From Paenibacillus sp. MBLB1832 (lineage in GTDB: Bacteria; Bacillota; Bacilli; Paenibacillales; NBRC-103111): a DNA stretch of 64,000 bases. Both the position numbers and the translations under genes were made by a program. Of this stretch, positions 34,522-43,444 are shown piece after piece. Location: positions 3,491,001 to 3,555,000 of the forward strand of contig NZ_CP130319.1 of assembly GCF_032271945.1 (NCBI RefSeq). The letters run 5' to 3'. Each line of letters opens with the position of its first letter. The first letter of the stretch is position 1. The notes beneath the pieces are model-generated. The model did not search any database. It was given only the letters and a program-made list of their open reading frames with translations, and had not been told where the DNA came from.

Positions 34522-36342
34522 TTAGCCTATGGAGGATAAACGGTCTCGATCTGCGCTGCTGACCGACTGCGTTCCTTGCGAATGCTGGTACAGCTGCTCA
34601 TAGAAGCCCTGCAGAGCCAGCAGTTCCGCATGAGTTCCCTCTTCTACAATTTCCCCATGACTCATCACAATAATGCGATTGGCATGCATAATCGTTGAAA
34701 TTCGATGCGCAATGACGATCGTGGTTCTACCCTCTGCGACAATGTGGAGCGCCGATTGAATCATTTGCTCTGTCTGTGAATCTAGATTGGCGGTGGCTTC
34801 ATCAAGAATTAACACTTTCGGTTCAAACACGATGATGCGGGCAAAAGAAATCAACTGCCTTTCTCCAGCGGATAGTCCGCTTCCGCGTTCTGAGATGCGT
34901 GTGTCATAACCATCCTTCATGCGTGAAATCATGTCATCAGCGCCGACAAGCTGACACGCCGCGATCACTGCCTCACGAGAAATCGAGGGATCGAACATCC
35001 TCACATTTTCAATAATGCTGCCCCCATATAAGAAGGGTTCTTGCTGCACCAACCCAATCGTTCGATGCAAGTCACGATGTGACACATCACGAATATCGAT
35101 ACCGTCGATCCGAATGCTGCCTCCCTGTACATCGTAGAAGCGGCATAACAGTGAGATGAGTGAGCTTTTGCCTGCACCTGTCGTACCGACGATTCCGATC
35201 ATCTCGCCTGGCGCGATATGCAAGTTCAGATCCTCAATAACGGCCATGTCCTTCTGGTAGCCAAAGTGAACATGTTGGAATTGAATGTCGCCTTTGACAT
35301 CCGCCAGCGGAATTAAGGCTGCCGTTTCTTTCTCTTTTACCTCTGGCTGTGCGGCGAAAATGTTCCAAATCCGGCTCATCGACACATTCGTCGATTGCAG
35401 CGTGTTCCACTGCTGTGTAATATTATTGATCGGCTGGAAAAACTGGCGAATATACGTAATGAACGCGTACAGCACGCCAAACTCAATCGCTTTATCAAAC
35501 ACAGCAATACCGCCAATCCATGTGATGAACGCGACTGATAAGTTGCCCAGAATATCAAAAGAGCGGTTAAAGAGCACATTCGTCCGGATTTCACGTAAAT
35601 TGGCTCCGAAATAACTCGTGTTGCGCTCTGTGAAACGTTTCATTTGCTCTTTCTCTTGATGAAACGCCTGAATCAAATGCATGCCGGATAAATTCTCAGC
35701 GGTAAAAGCCACCATTTGCGAAAGCTGTGTACGCGATAATTGATACGTTTTGCGCATATAACGGCGAAAACTCACGGCAATAAGAATAATGATCGGAATG
35801 ACAATCATACTGTACAAGGTCAATTGTGGATCCAAGTGATACATCATCACGATAATGAAAATTAAGGTCATGCTGTCTCGCACTAAACTCAGCAATACTT
35901 GCGTGAAAAATTGATTCAGAGTTTCCGTATCGCTGGAGACATGCGTAATAAGGCTGCCGCTAGGCGTTTTATCATAGTAAGACATGGATTGTTTGAAAAT
36001 ATGACCAAATAAATCTTTACGAATTTTGGCGACGATACTCTGGCCTGCGAATTGCAGTAAGTTGTTCTGCACATAGCTGAAGAGCATGGAACCGATCGAA
36101 AGCCCACCATACAGCAGGCAGATCATAATAAGTGAATGGTAATCATTTTTCCCAATCATCAAGTTGTCATCGATGACTTCTTTGACCAGATAGGGCTGAA
36201 ACAAATCGGCTGCAATGCCGAGTAAAGCGCATAACACGACTGCGATAAATGTGAACGTGTGCGGTTTCGCATAGACTGCGAGTGCGCGATACGGCGCTTT
36301 GGTTTTCGTTCGATCGTGGGTCGGATTAATTGGCTTGGACAT
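34522..36342 (-). CDS. ABC exporter half, canonical ATPase subunit
   Basis: A 606-residue type IV ABC exporter half: six membrane helices (about 45-320) and an ATPase domain with Walker A GTTGAGKSS, signature LSAGERQLISFARI and Walker B VLILDEATANLD, in which the catalytic glutamate is intact. ATG 36342 follows AGGAGG; the frame is open 39 codons upstream inside the next gene. The last 17 bases of the partner gene overlap it. It pairs with the product of the upstream gene (YheH/YheI, BmrD/BmrC type). Confidence 0.88.
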   Translation of the reverse strand: MSKPINPTHDRTKTKAPYRALAVYAKPHTFTFIAVVLCALLGIAADLFQPYLVKEVIDDNLMIGKNDYHSLIMICLLYGGLSIGSMLFSYVQNNLLQFAGQSIVAKIRKDLFGHIFKQSMSYYDKTPSGSLITHVSSDTETLNQFFTQVLLSLVRDSMTLIFIIVMMYHLDPQLTLYSMIVIPIIILIAVSFRRYMRKTYQLSRTQLSQMVAFTAENLSGMHLIQAFHQEKEQMKRFTERNTSYFGANLREIRTNVLFNRSFDILGNLSVAFITWIGGIAVFDKAIEFGVLYAFITYIRQFFQPINNITQQWNTLQSTNVSMSRIWNIFAAQPEVKEKETAALIPLADVKGDIQFQHVHFGYQKDMAVIEDLNLHIAPGEMIGIVGTTGAGKSSLISLLCRFYDVQGGSIRIDGIDIRDVSHRDLHRTIGLVQQEPFLYGGSIIENVRMFDPSISREAVIAACQLVGADDMISRMKDGYDTRISERGSGLSAGERQLISFARIIVFEPKVLILDEATANLDSQTEQMIQSALHIVAEGRTTIVIAHRISTIMHANRIIVMSHGEIVEEGTHAELLALQGFYEQLYQHSQGTQSVSSADRDRLSSIG

Positions 36343-38083
36343 CCTCGCCACCTCCTTCCTGTATCGCATACAACTCGGCATACAAGCCGTCTTCTGCAAG
36401 CAATTGTTCATGCGTGCCTCGCTGCACGATTCTGCCTTCATGCAAGACGATAATTTCATCGGTATGCTTCAGCGCCGAAATACGATGAGCAATCCAAATC
36501 GTCGTCTTATTCAATCGTTCCTGCCGAATCGCGTCGATGATATGCTTCTCCGTCACAGCATCTACGGCGCTAACACTGTCATCTAAGATCATGACTGGCG
36601 AATCTTTGATGATCCCTCTCGCTAAGCTGGTGCGTTGGCGCTGACCGCCAGATAAGGTAATGCCCCTCTCGCCCAGCTTCGTCTCAAACTTTTCAGGAAA
36701 CGAGATGATGCTGGATAAAATCTGCGCCTTCTTCGCCGCATGCTCCACCTGTTCGATCGGTGATTCTCTTCGGAAAAACGCGATATTATCGCGGATCGAG
36801 GTGCTGAACAGGAAGCCTTCCTGCGGCACATATGCAATCTGGTTGCGCAAGCTCTCCAGCGTGACATCCCGGATGTCGCTGTCTCCGATGTAGACGGTGC
36901 CCTCAGGCGGATCGTAGATGCGCAGCATAATTTTCATCAACGTCGATTTCCCGCTGCCCGTTTTACCAATGATCCCAATGGACTTGCCTGGTTCAATCGT
37001 CAATGAAATATCATGAAGCACTTCATCTTCATCGTCTGGATAGGCAAATGACAAATGTTCAATTCGAATTTCTTGTTGATCGAGGTGAGTTGGCTGAGCC
37101 AGTTCCCTCTGCTTAATTTCGGACTCCAAGCTTAGCAGCTCGTTCACCCGTTCCAAGGAAGCTTTCGAACGCTGCATCGCATTAATGACGCGTCCAATTT
37201 GCTGCAGCGGATTCACCATCATCCGAATATACAGGGTTAATTCAACGAAATGACCGATCGTGATCCGTCCCTGAATCGTCAAATAACCCCCGAAAGCGAT
37301 CGCAATCATGAGCGAAACGGCACCAAGAAATGGGATTAGAGCCTCAAATAACGAGGACAGCCGCACGAGTCGAAGCTGATGGACACGAATTCTATCCACC
37401 GTCTCACCGAATCTGGCCATCATAATTGGTTCTACCGCGAACTTCTTCGTTACACGAATGCCTCCGAATTGTTCTTCGGCAGACTCGGTCATGGTGCCTA
37501 GCGCCTCTTGGACTTGCAGCGATCTCGTTTTGATAACCGGTTGAAACTTCACCGACAGAATAGGGATCAGCACCATTGGCAGTATACATATCACGATAAC
37601 GTATAACGGGATGGAGCTGAAAACCATGGTAACCAGCACCGCTGCAATGAGAATGACCGAGTTGACGATCTGGTTAATGCCCATGGAGATCGACTCCCGA
37701 ATCACAGTAACATCATTAATCACATAACTGAGTAATTTTCCAACACCATTCTTGGAATAAAATGTCGCTCCTAATTTGCTAAAATGATCAAATAACCGAT
37801 TTCTCGTTTCAAACTCGAACCGTCTCCCGTTTCGCATGATCATGTACTGACCAATCGCGACGAGAACACCGAAAACTACCCCAATCGCGAGCAACTGGAG
37901 GCTGTACGTCACGATCAAATCGGGATGAAGCCCGCCTTTCTGCAACTGGTCGGTAAACTTGCCAAGCAGCTTCGGATAGTACGAGTGAACAATATTCCCT
38001 ATTGAAATCGAGAGTGCCGCAATGACATACAACGGCCATTTCTTCAGCAGAAAATCAACCAATAACCGTGTAGGCTTCAACAC
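36326..38083 (-). CDS. ABC exporter half, degenerate ATPase subunit
   Basis: A 585-residue ABC exporter half, partner of the gene below. Walker A is GKTGSGKST and the signature LSGGQRQRTSLARG, but the Walker B is VMILDDSVSAVD with aspartate in place of the catalytic glutamate, the mark of the degenerate site in heterodimeric exporters (TM287, BmrC). Start is uncertain: GTG 38083 (or TTG 38080) follows AGGAAG; an upstream ATG (38155) has no site. Substrate unknown, probably drugs or lipids. Confidence 0.87.
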   Translation of the reverse strand: MLKPTRLLVDFLLKKWPLYVIAALSISIGNIVHSYYPKLLGKFTDQLQKGGLHPDLIVTYSLQLLAIGVVFGVLVAIGQYMIMRNGRRFEFETRNRLFDHFSKLGATFYSKNGVGKLLSYVINDVTVIRESISMGINQIVNSVILIAAVLVTMVFSSIPLYVIVICILPMVLIPILSVKFQPVIKTRSLQVQEALGTMTESAEEQFGGIRVTKKFAVEPIMMARFGETVDRIRVHQLRLVRLSSLFEALIPFLGAVSLMIAIAFGGYLTIQGRITIGHFVELTLYIRMMVNPLQQIGRVINAMQRSKASLERVNELLSLESEIKQRELAQPTHLDQQEIRIEHLSFAYPDDEDEVLHDISLTIEPGKSIGIIGKTGSGKSTLMKIMLRIYDPPEGTVYIGDSDIRDVTLESLRNQIAYVPQEGFLFSTSIRDNIAFFRRESPIEQVEHAAKKAQILSSIISFPEKFETKLGERGITLSGGQRQRTSLARGIIKDSPVMILDDSVSAVDAVTEKHIIDAIRQERLNKTTIWIAHRISALKHTDEIIVLHEGRIVQRGTHEQLLAEDGLYAELYAIQEGGGEDVQAN

Positions 38084-38237
38084 AACATCACTTCCTAATC
38101 TTTTTTGACTGACTTGATCTCTTCTCTTCACATTTCTCAGTATACGCCTATTCATATGTACTTCCTATATCAGATATTGACGTTATAATAAGAGAAACAG
38201 GCATCATTTTACTTCTCACTTATGGAGGCTGCACAAC

Positions 38238-38444
38238 ATGGATTTTATCTTGGATCGCTTGGAAACGAAGATCGAGTTTTTCCAATCCTACGATTTGAAA
38301 AAGCTTGAATCCCTCATCAACGAGCAAATCGACAATAACAAAGCGTTGTTACTCGATGTGTTCGCCATTTCACATGACGTCGTTTTCGACCCGAACGCGG
38401 GTAAAATGCTCTACAGCGCTGTTGTTCATTTCAAAGTGAAATAA
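38238..38444 (+). CDS. DUF2536 small protein (YrzA-like)
   Basis: A 68-residue protein with the DUF2536 pattern (DRLETKIEFFQSYDLKKLE..., ISHDV..., MLYSAVVHFKVK). B. subtilis YrzA belongs to the same family; function unknown. The ATG follows TGGAGGC. Only one base separates its stop from the next ATG, which suggests translational coupling. Confidence 0.8.
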   Translation: MDFILDRLETKIEFFQSYDLKKLESLINEQIDNNKALLLDVFAISHDVVFDPNAGKMLYSAVVHFKVK

Positions 38445-38445
38445 C

Positions 38446-39372
38446 ATGACAATTAAACGCAGCATTGTGGAATCATCAGGACAATTGTTTTTTGCTCAAG
38501 ATTTGCCGATGTTCGTCAATCGTGTTCAGGAATCGTTCGAGATGCAGCAGCACTCCCACGATTTCATTGAAATCAGCTACGTGGCTGAAGGAAATGGCTC
38601 CCATTACATGAACAACGAGCGGATGTCCGTAACCAAAGGCGATCTGTTCTACTTACCCGTTGGGGTATCGCATGTGTTTCGTCCATCGTCAACGAATCAG
38701 AAGAAACCGCTGATCGTCTATAATTGCATCTTCACCCAATCTTGGATGGATGAATTACTGCAACAAACATGGCGAGTGGGCGAGCACGAGATCTCCACCT
38801 TTTTTTCACAGCTGTCGAAACCCGATGATCATGCGGAGCAACCGCCATGGCTGACGTTTCGTGAGCAATTCGGCGAATTCCAGCCGCTATTTGAACGCTT
38901 GCATCTCGAGTTTAACTCGCGCCGTTCAGGCTACATCACGGTTATGCAAGCTTGCATTGCGCAATTACTCGTGTCCATGCATCGTTCCGCTCAGGCGCCC
39001 CTCCCTGTTGCAGGCGTCACCCCATTGTCGAATTTGGAAAGTCTTCTCGCCCATCTTAGAGTGAGTTACAACAACCCGATGACGCTCAGCGAAGCAGCCG
39101 ACCAATTAGCGGTGAGCGATCGTCAGCTTCAGCGACAACTGATGAAATTGACAGGCATGAGCTTTACTGCGAATGTGCAGCATGCACGATTGGAGGCGTG
39201 CTGTAAGTATCTGAGAGAGTCGAACCACACAATCAGCGAAATTGCCGCTTTGATCGGGTATCAAGACATGAAATATTTCAATCAGTTGTTCAAAAAAAGG
39301 ATCGGTGTGACGCCAAGTCAATATCGCCAGCAGCACGATGAGCGCAAAAGACCACTCCCATCACGAAGGTGA
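38446..39372 (+). CDS. AraC-family regulator with N-terminal cupin
   Basis: A 308-residue regulator. Residues 15-90 form a cupin (QHSHDFIEISYVAEGNGSHYMNNERMSVTKGDLFYLPVGVSHVF); residues about 205-300 form the double HTH (LSEAADQLAVSDRQLQRQLMKLTG, AALIGYQDMKYFNQLFKKRIG). No ribosome site of its own is evident; ATG 38446 lies one base after the DUF2536 stop, so it is probably translated by coupling. The last part of the gene lies inside the terminator. Its target may be the neighbouring esterase operon. Confidence 0.83.
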   Translation: MTIKRSIVESSGQLFFAQDLPMFVNRVQESFEMQQHSHDFIEISYVAEGNGSHYMNNERMSVTKGDLFYLPVGVSHVFRPSSTNQKKPLIVYNCIFTQSWMDELLQQTWRVGEHEISTFFSQLSKPDDHAEQPPWLTFREQFGEFQPLFERLHLEFNSRRSGYITVMQACIAQLLVSMHRSAQAPLPVAGVTPLSNLESLLAHLRVSYNNPMTLSEAADQLAVSDRQLQRQLMKLTGMSFTANVQHARLEACCKYLRESNHTISEIAALIGYQDMKYFNQLFKKRIGVTPSQYRQQHDERKRPLPSRR

Positions 39373-39383
39373 GAGTGGTCTTT
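39347..39383. terminator. bidirectional terminator overlapping the AraC stop
   Basis: AAAGACCACTC paired with GAGTGGTCTTT; the AraC stop codon (39370-39372) lies inside the structure. It also serves the esterase gene on the minus strand. Confidence 0.85.
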
Positions 39384-39386
39384 CTG

Positions 39387-40346
39387 TTAAAGTCCCATCA
39401 TGAATTGAAGCGTTAAATCGCTGAATCCTGGCAAATGTTCATGCGCAAAATCAGGATAAATTTCAAGCTTCTTCTCTGATTTAATTTTATTATAAGCCGC
39501 AAATTGCGTAGACGGCGGGCATACGGTATCCATGAGACCTACAGCCATCATCACTTCGCCTTGGATGCGATCTGCCAAATTTTGAATATCAATATAGCCT
39601 AGTTTTGTAAAATATTCCTCTTCGCGTTTGTGCTGTGGATCATGACGGCGGAAGAAATCCTTCAGCTCTTGGTAGGCATCTTTCGCTAGGTCCATTTCCC
39701 ACACCCGTCTGTAATCACTTAGAAAAGGAAAGACGGGGGCCAGCTTCTTCACGCGCGGTTCAAGCGCAGCACAGGCAATCGTTAATGCGCCGCCTTGTGA
39801 GCCACCGATCACACCAACACGTGCTGCATCTACTTCTGGCATGTTCATGGCAATCCCTGCTAGCTGCGCCGTGTCCAAGAAAATGTCACGGAATAAGAGT
39901 TGATCCGGATGATCATCCAATCCGCGAACAATATGACCGCGTAACGTCGTTCCTTTCACGCCGCCTACATCTTCAGACAATCCGCCTTGACCGCGGCAAT
40001 CCATGGAGAAGAAGGAGTAACCCAGCGCTGCATAGGCCAGTTTGTCCGACCATTCCCCTGAATTTCCCGTATACCCGTGGAATTGGACAATAGCGGGATG
40101 CGGCTCTGTTGCGTGTTTCGGACGAACGTATTTGGCATAAATACGCGCACCTTTTACCCCTGTGAAATAAAGATCGAAGCACTCTGCATAAGGGACTTGA
40201 AATTCGCTGGGGCGAAGCTCAATTTGAGGATCCACCGCTTTCATTTCAGCTAAAGCTCTCTCCCAATACGCATCAAAATCGTCTGGGCGAGGATTAATTC
40301 CTTGGTACGTGTGTAGCTTTTCTAACGGCATATCAATAGCTGGCAT
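39387..40346 (-). CDS. acetyl xylan esterase / cephalosporin-C deacetylase, CE7
   Basis: A 319-residue intracellular esterase that removes acetyl groups from xylo-oligosaccharides. Full family length with the CE7 features RGQGG at 118-122, nucleophile S183 in GGSQGGAL, D273 in MDTVCPPST and H302 in FAHEHLPG. The ATG follows AAAAGAGGT. Second gene of an operon behind a 547-residue probable glycan enzyme. Confidence 0.9.
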   Translation of the reverse strand: MPAIDMPLEKLHTYQGINPRPDDFDAYWERALAEMKAVDPQIELRPSEFQVPYAECFDLYFTGVKGARIYAKYVRPKHATEPHPAIVQFHGYTGNSGEWSDKLAYAALGYSFFSMDCRGQGGLSEDVGGVKGTTLRGHIVRGLDDHPDQLLFRDIFLDTAQLAGIAMNMPEVDAARVGVIGGSQGGALTIACAALEPRVKKLAPVFPFLSDYRRVWEMDLAKDAYQELKDFFRRHDPQHKREEEYFTKLGYIDIQNLADRIQGEVMMAVGLMDTVCPPSTQFAAYNKIKSEKKLEIYPDFAHEHLPGFSDLTLQFMMGL

Positions 40347-40370
40347 GTAGAAGACCTCTTTTCTATGAGT

Positions 40371-42014
40371 TTAAGCGACCGTATAGGAAGAAAAATCAAT
40401 CATTTCATCATCAATGACTGCACTGATTTCTTGATTCGGGTCGCTGCTTAACAACAATCGGTGGTGGTACAGAGATTCATACGCAATTTCGTTCCCAAAG
40501 CTTGGCTGCTTCGTACGCATCAAGTTAACGAATTGACTGAATGACTGTATGCCTAATCGGTCGGCATCGGCTTTGTCTATACATTCCACGACCACGCCAT
40601 TTCGGTAACCTTGGCTCGTGACAAAACAGCGATCCGCAAGCACTTCACGCTTGAACGCTTGTTGGATAAATACCGCCATATATACGGTTCCACATAGACC
40701 GAATAGCGCGTTCGGCTCCTCAACCCATTCACCTAATGGCAGACAACCTTTGATATAGGACGGGGCATGCTCGGGAATGTCATAGGAAGCCATCACAACA
40801 TTGCGATGAAAGAGTACTTCCGTGTATTCGCTTTGATGACGCAAATCTCCTTCTGGCTGAGCCTGATCAGGATGGAAAAAATAAGCATGATTCACACCAT
40901 CGCCAAAAGTCCCGATCGGAAAGGCAACGTCCCAGCGATGCTGTTCGTTGTCGAACTCACGAATGCGCTCCCACATCCCGCCCATCGCGAAGCTCTCGGT
41001 CATATAAACATAGCTGTGCACCACATCGTCCCGATGCGTCTCCGTGCCAATTTGCCTCGGAATTTGACGGCGTATTTCAATGGGTGTTATGCGGTGTAAT
41101 GCTGTGCGTAGGCTCGCTTCAGGCGCATCATAGGCCAAGAAACCTGCATATTCCGTTCTTGGCATCTCCGTCGGCAGCTTGAAATCACCGAACTGCACAT
41201 AATCATGCAGCACATTGGTATCCTTCGGCATATCGTGCGGCCAGATTCGGGAATGCGGGCCCACCCATGCGCCGCCAAGGTAGTACGTTGCTCGCACGTT
41301 CCATAAGTAATCCAGCATCTGTGATAGCTCACGCTTGATGGCTGCCTCTTCAATAAGCTCCCACGCACAGGTAAAAGCTTGCACCCAATGCCAAAACCAC
41401 GGAAGTCCGCCGTATTCCGACATTCCGTGCTTTGTTACACGCCCATACGTTGCACGCAAACTGTCTATACCGTCTTGAAGTAGCTCTTCATCTGCGAAAC
41501 GTTGGCCGAGGATGAGCTTGGCTGCCGTATATTTGGCTTCGTGATGACCGTAATTCGACAGTGGCTTCCGGTAAAAATTGGAATGATAAATATGCGTAAT
41601 CGCCTGCTCCAGCGCCGCTTTCAGGGGACTGCTTAAGTGCTCCTCATATCGCTGGGCAAAATACACCATTAAGCTCCCCATCAGCTCGACAGGCAGCGTA
41701 TTCTTAGCTGCTTCTTGAGGCGTTGGACGCAAATTAAGCGGCCAATGGCCGTAGGTGCTGCTCTCTGGATGCTGATCTTGAATCTCCAGAAGCTGAAACA
41801 TAATTTGCTCTGCTTTCGCCTTGGCTTCCTGCCGATCGCCGTCAAAGGCAATCTGTGAATCTACGGCTGCTGCGAACAGATATGAGGCATAGTAGAAATT
41901 ATCGCGAACGTCTTGTTCAAAAAGAAATCCATTGCTCAATACCGGCTTGCTATACGCTGCTGCAGCTATGTTCGCAATAATTTCGGCTTGTCGTTGTTGC
42001 CTTGTACTCAACAT
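40371..42014 (-). CDS. unrecognised 547-residue protein, likely carbohydrate-active
   Basis: A large soluble protein with no signal peptide and no motif that I recognise. It is rich in aromatic helices (NFYYASYLFAAAVDSQ, YGGLPWFWHWVQAFTCAWELIEE) in the first 300 residues, as in (alpha/alpha) toroid glycan lyases and hydrolases, and then appears beta-rich (HRWDVAFPIGTFGDGVNHAYFF, LFGLCGTVYMAVFIQ). ATG 42014 follows GGGAG. It is co-transcribed with the CE7 esterase gene and preceded by an AAACGTTT-type operator like those of the GH88 operon. These point to plant cell-wall oligosaccharides, but the assignment is inference. Confidence 0.6.
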   Translation of the reverse strand: MLSTRQQRQAEIIANIAAAAYSKPVLSNGFLFEQDVRDNFYYASYLFAAAVDSQIAFDGDRQEAKAKAEQIMFQLLEIQDQHPESSTYGHWPLNLRPTPQEAAKNTLPVELMGSLMVYFAQRYEEHLSSPLKAALEQAITHIYHSNFYRKPLSNYGHHEAKYTAAKLILGQRFADEELLQDGIDSLRATYGRVTKHGMSEYGGLPWFWHWVQAFTCAWELIEEAAIKRELSQMLDYLWNVRATYYLGGAWVGPHSRIWPHDMPKDTNVLHDYVQFGDFKLPTEMPRTEYAGFLAYDAPEASLRTALHRITPIEIRRQIPRQIGTETHRDDVVHSYVYMTESFAMGGMWERIREFDNEQHRWDVAFPIGTFGDGVNHAYFFHPDQAQPEGDLRHQSEYTEVLFHRNVVMASYDIPEHAPSYIKGCLPLGEWVEEPNALFGLCGTVYMAVFIQQAFKREVLADRCFVTSQGYRNGVVVECIDKADADRLGIQSFSQFVNLMRTKQPSFGNEIAYESLYHHRLLLSSDPNQEISAVIDDEMIDFSSYTVA

Positions 42015-42080
42015 TGTCATCTCCCATTGTAAAAGCTATGGAACGAAACACACTCTTTCGCTGTTTATCTGCATGTCGAG

Positions 42081-42094
42081 TTGAAACGTTTCAC
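42081..42094. promoter_or_regulatory. LacI-type palindrome upstream of the 547-residue gene
   Basis: TTGAAACGTTTCAC contains the perfect palindrome TGAAACGTTTCA, about 68 bases before the ATG. It is not a CcpA cre site, whose half-sites have different spacing. Its AAACGTTT core matches the two sites upstream of lacI. Confidence 0.5.
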
Positions 42095-42156
42095 TTTCAG
42101 TTTATCCCCTATCAAAACTATCGTCAATGCGAAGTTGCTTATTAGTCGCCACAACA

Positions 42157-42182
42157 CAAAAGGGGACCCGAAGGTCCCCAAA
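42157..42182 (-). terminator. terminator after ald
   Basis: GGGGACC, loop TTCG, GGTCCCC (minus strand), then TTTTG. It lies 25 bases past the ald stop. Confidence 0.85.
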
Positions 42183-42206
42183 ACTACTCCCGCTATCCCT
42201 ACTCTT

Positions 42207-43322
42207 TTACTGAATAATCGCGTAGATATCTGTATATTCATACCCGTGTGCTTCGGCAACGGCCTGATACGTAACGTACCCCTCGGCGACATTGATGCCC
42301 TTGGCAATCGCCTTATTCTCAATAGCCGCGCGTGCGTAACCTTTGTTCGCAATTTGCAAGCCGTATGCTGTCGTCACATTCGTCAACGCAAGTGTGGACG
42401 TACGTGCTACCGCACCAGGCATATTCGCTACGGCATAATGAATGACACCATGTTTCACATAGGTAGGTTGATCATGCGTCGTAATGCGATCAATGGTTTC
42501 GATTGAACCGCCTTGATCAATGGCAACGTCAACAATGACACTGCCAGGACTCATGGCTTTGACCATTTCCTCGGAAACGAGGCGCGGTGCGCGTGCACCA
42601 GGAATGAGGACAGCGCCGATAACCAAATCTGCGCGGCGAACGACTTCCGCGATATTATATGGATTGGACATGATCGTTTTGACACGTCCTTGGAAGAGAT
42701 CATCCAATTGACGCAGTCGATCTGCGTTCAAATCGACGATTGTAACATCTGCACCAAGGCCAATGGCCATTTTCGCTGCGTTCGCACCAACAATACCTCC
42801 GCCGATTACCGCAACTCGGCCTGGCTCGACGCCTGGCACACCGCCTAACAGGATGCCTTTGCCGCCATGCGCTTTCTCGAGAAAGTGCGCACCGATCTGC
42901 ACAGACATACGTCCAGCGACTTCACTCATCGGCGTTAACAACGGGAGACTGCCATTGTCAAGTTGAATCGTCTCATAAGCGATCGCGGTTACTTGGTTAG
43001 TGACCAGGGCATGCGTCAACTCAGCTTCTGGCGCAAGGTGAAGGTACGTGTACAAAATCAGCCCTTCATGAAAATACCCATATTCAGATGGAAGAGGCTC
43101 TTTTACTTTTACGACCATTTCACAAGCCCACACCTCAGCTGCGGTAGCAACGATCGTTGCGCCCGCTGCCGCATACTCTTCATCCGTGAAGCCGATGCTG
43201 TGTCCTGCTAACGTTTCTACATAAATATCGTGACCTGCTTTTGTGTATGAAAGAACGGAGCTCGGTGTCATGCCGACGCGAAACTCATTGTTTTTAATTT
43301 CCTTAGGTACGCCAATTTTCAT
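42207..43322 (-). CDS. ald: alanine dehydrogenase
   Basis: NAD-dependent alanine dehydrogenase converting L-alanine to pyruvate and ammonia; 371 residues, full length. It begins [20 protein letters not shown], the family signature; the NAD fold is [20 protein letters not shown], and the catalytic region near the C-terminus is [12 protein letters not shown]. The gene lies downstream of a PucR-family regulator (122-base gap), the same arrangement as adeR-ald in B. subtilis, where alanine induces it. Confidence 0.95.
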   Translation of the reverse strand: MKIGVPKEIKNNEFRVGMTPSSVLSYTKAGHDIYVETLAGHSIGFTDEEYAAAGATIVATAAEVWACEMVVKVKEPLPSEYGYFHEGLILYTYLHLAPEAELTHALVTNQVTAIAYETIQLDNGSLPLLTPMSEVAGRMSVQIGAHFLEKAHGGKGILLGGVPGVEPGRVAVIGGGIVGANAAKMAIGLGADVTIVDLNADRLRQLDDLFQGRVKTIMSNPYNIAEVVRRADLVIGAVLIPGARAPRLVSEEMVKAMSPGSVIVDVAIDQGGSIETIDRITTHDQPTYVKHGVIHYAVANMPGAVARTSTLALTNVTTAYGLQIANKGYARAAIENKAIAKGINVAEGYVTYQAVAEAHGYEYTDIYAIIQ

Positions 43323-43412
43323 GCTGTATCAACCTCTCATGAGGACCCTATCACTTCAAGATCGCTCGCTTCTTGTCTCCAAGTATAAGAGAGATTGACA
43401 CCCGTTCCATTA

Positions 43413-43423
43413 GACATTTTGTC
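43413..43423. promoter_or_regulatory. inverted repeat in the ald promoter region
   Basis: GACA-TTT-TGTC, in the 122-base gap between adeR and ald. Minus-strand -10 TATACT lies at about 43383-43388, with no good -35, as for an activator-dependent promoter. AdeR is the natural candidate to bind. Confidence 0.35.
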
Positions 43424-43444
43424 AAAAAACATCGCCAAATCTTT

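Noticed and set aside
42081-42094. CcpA cre site
   Set aside because: Half-site spacing does not fit the cre consensus; it matches the palindromes before lacI.
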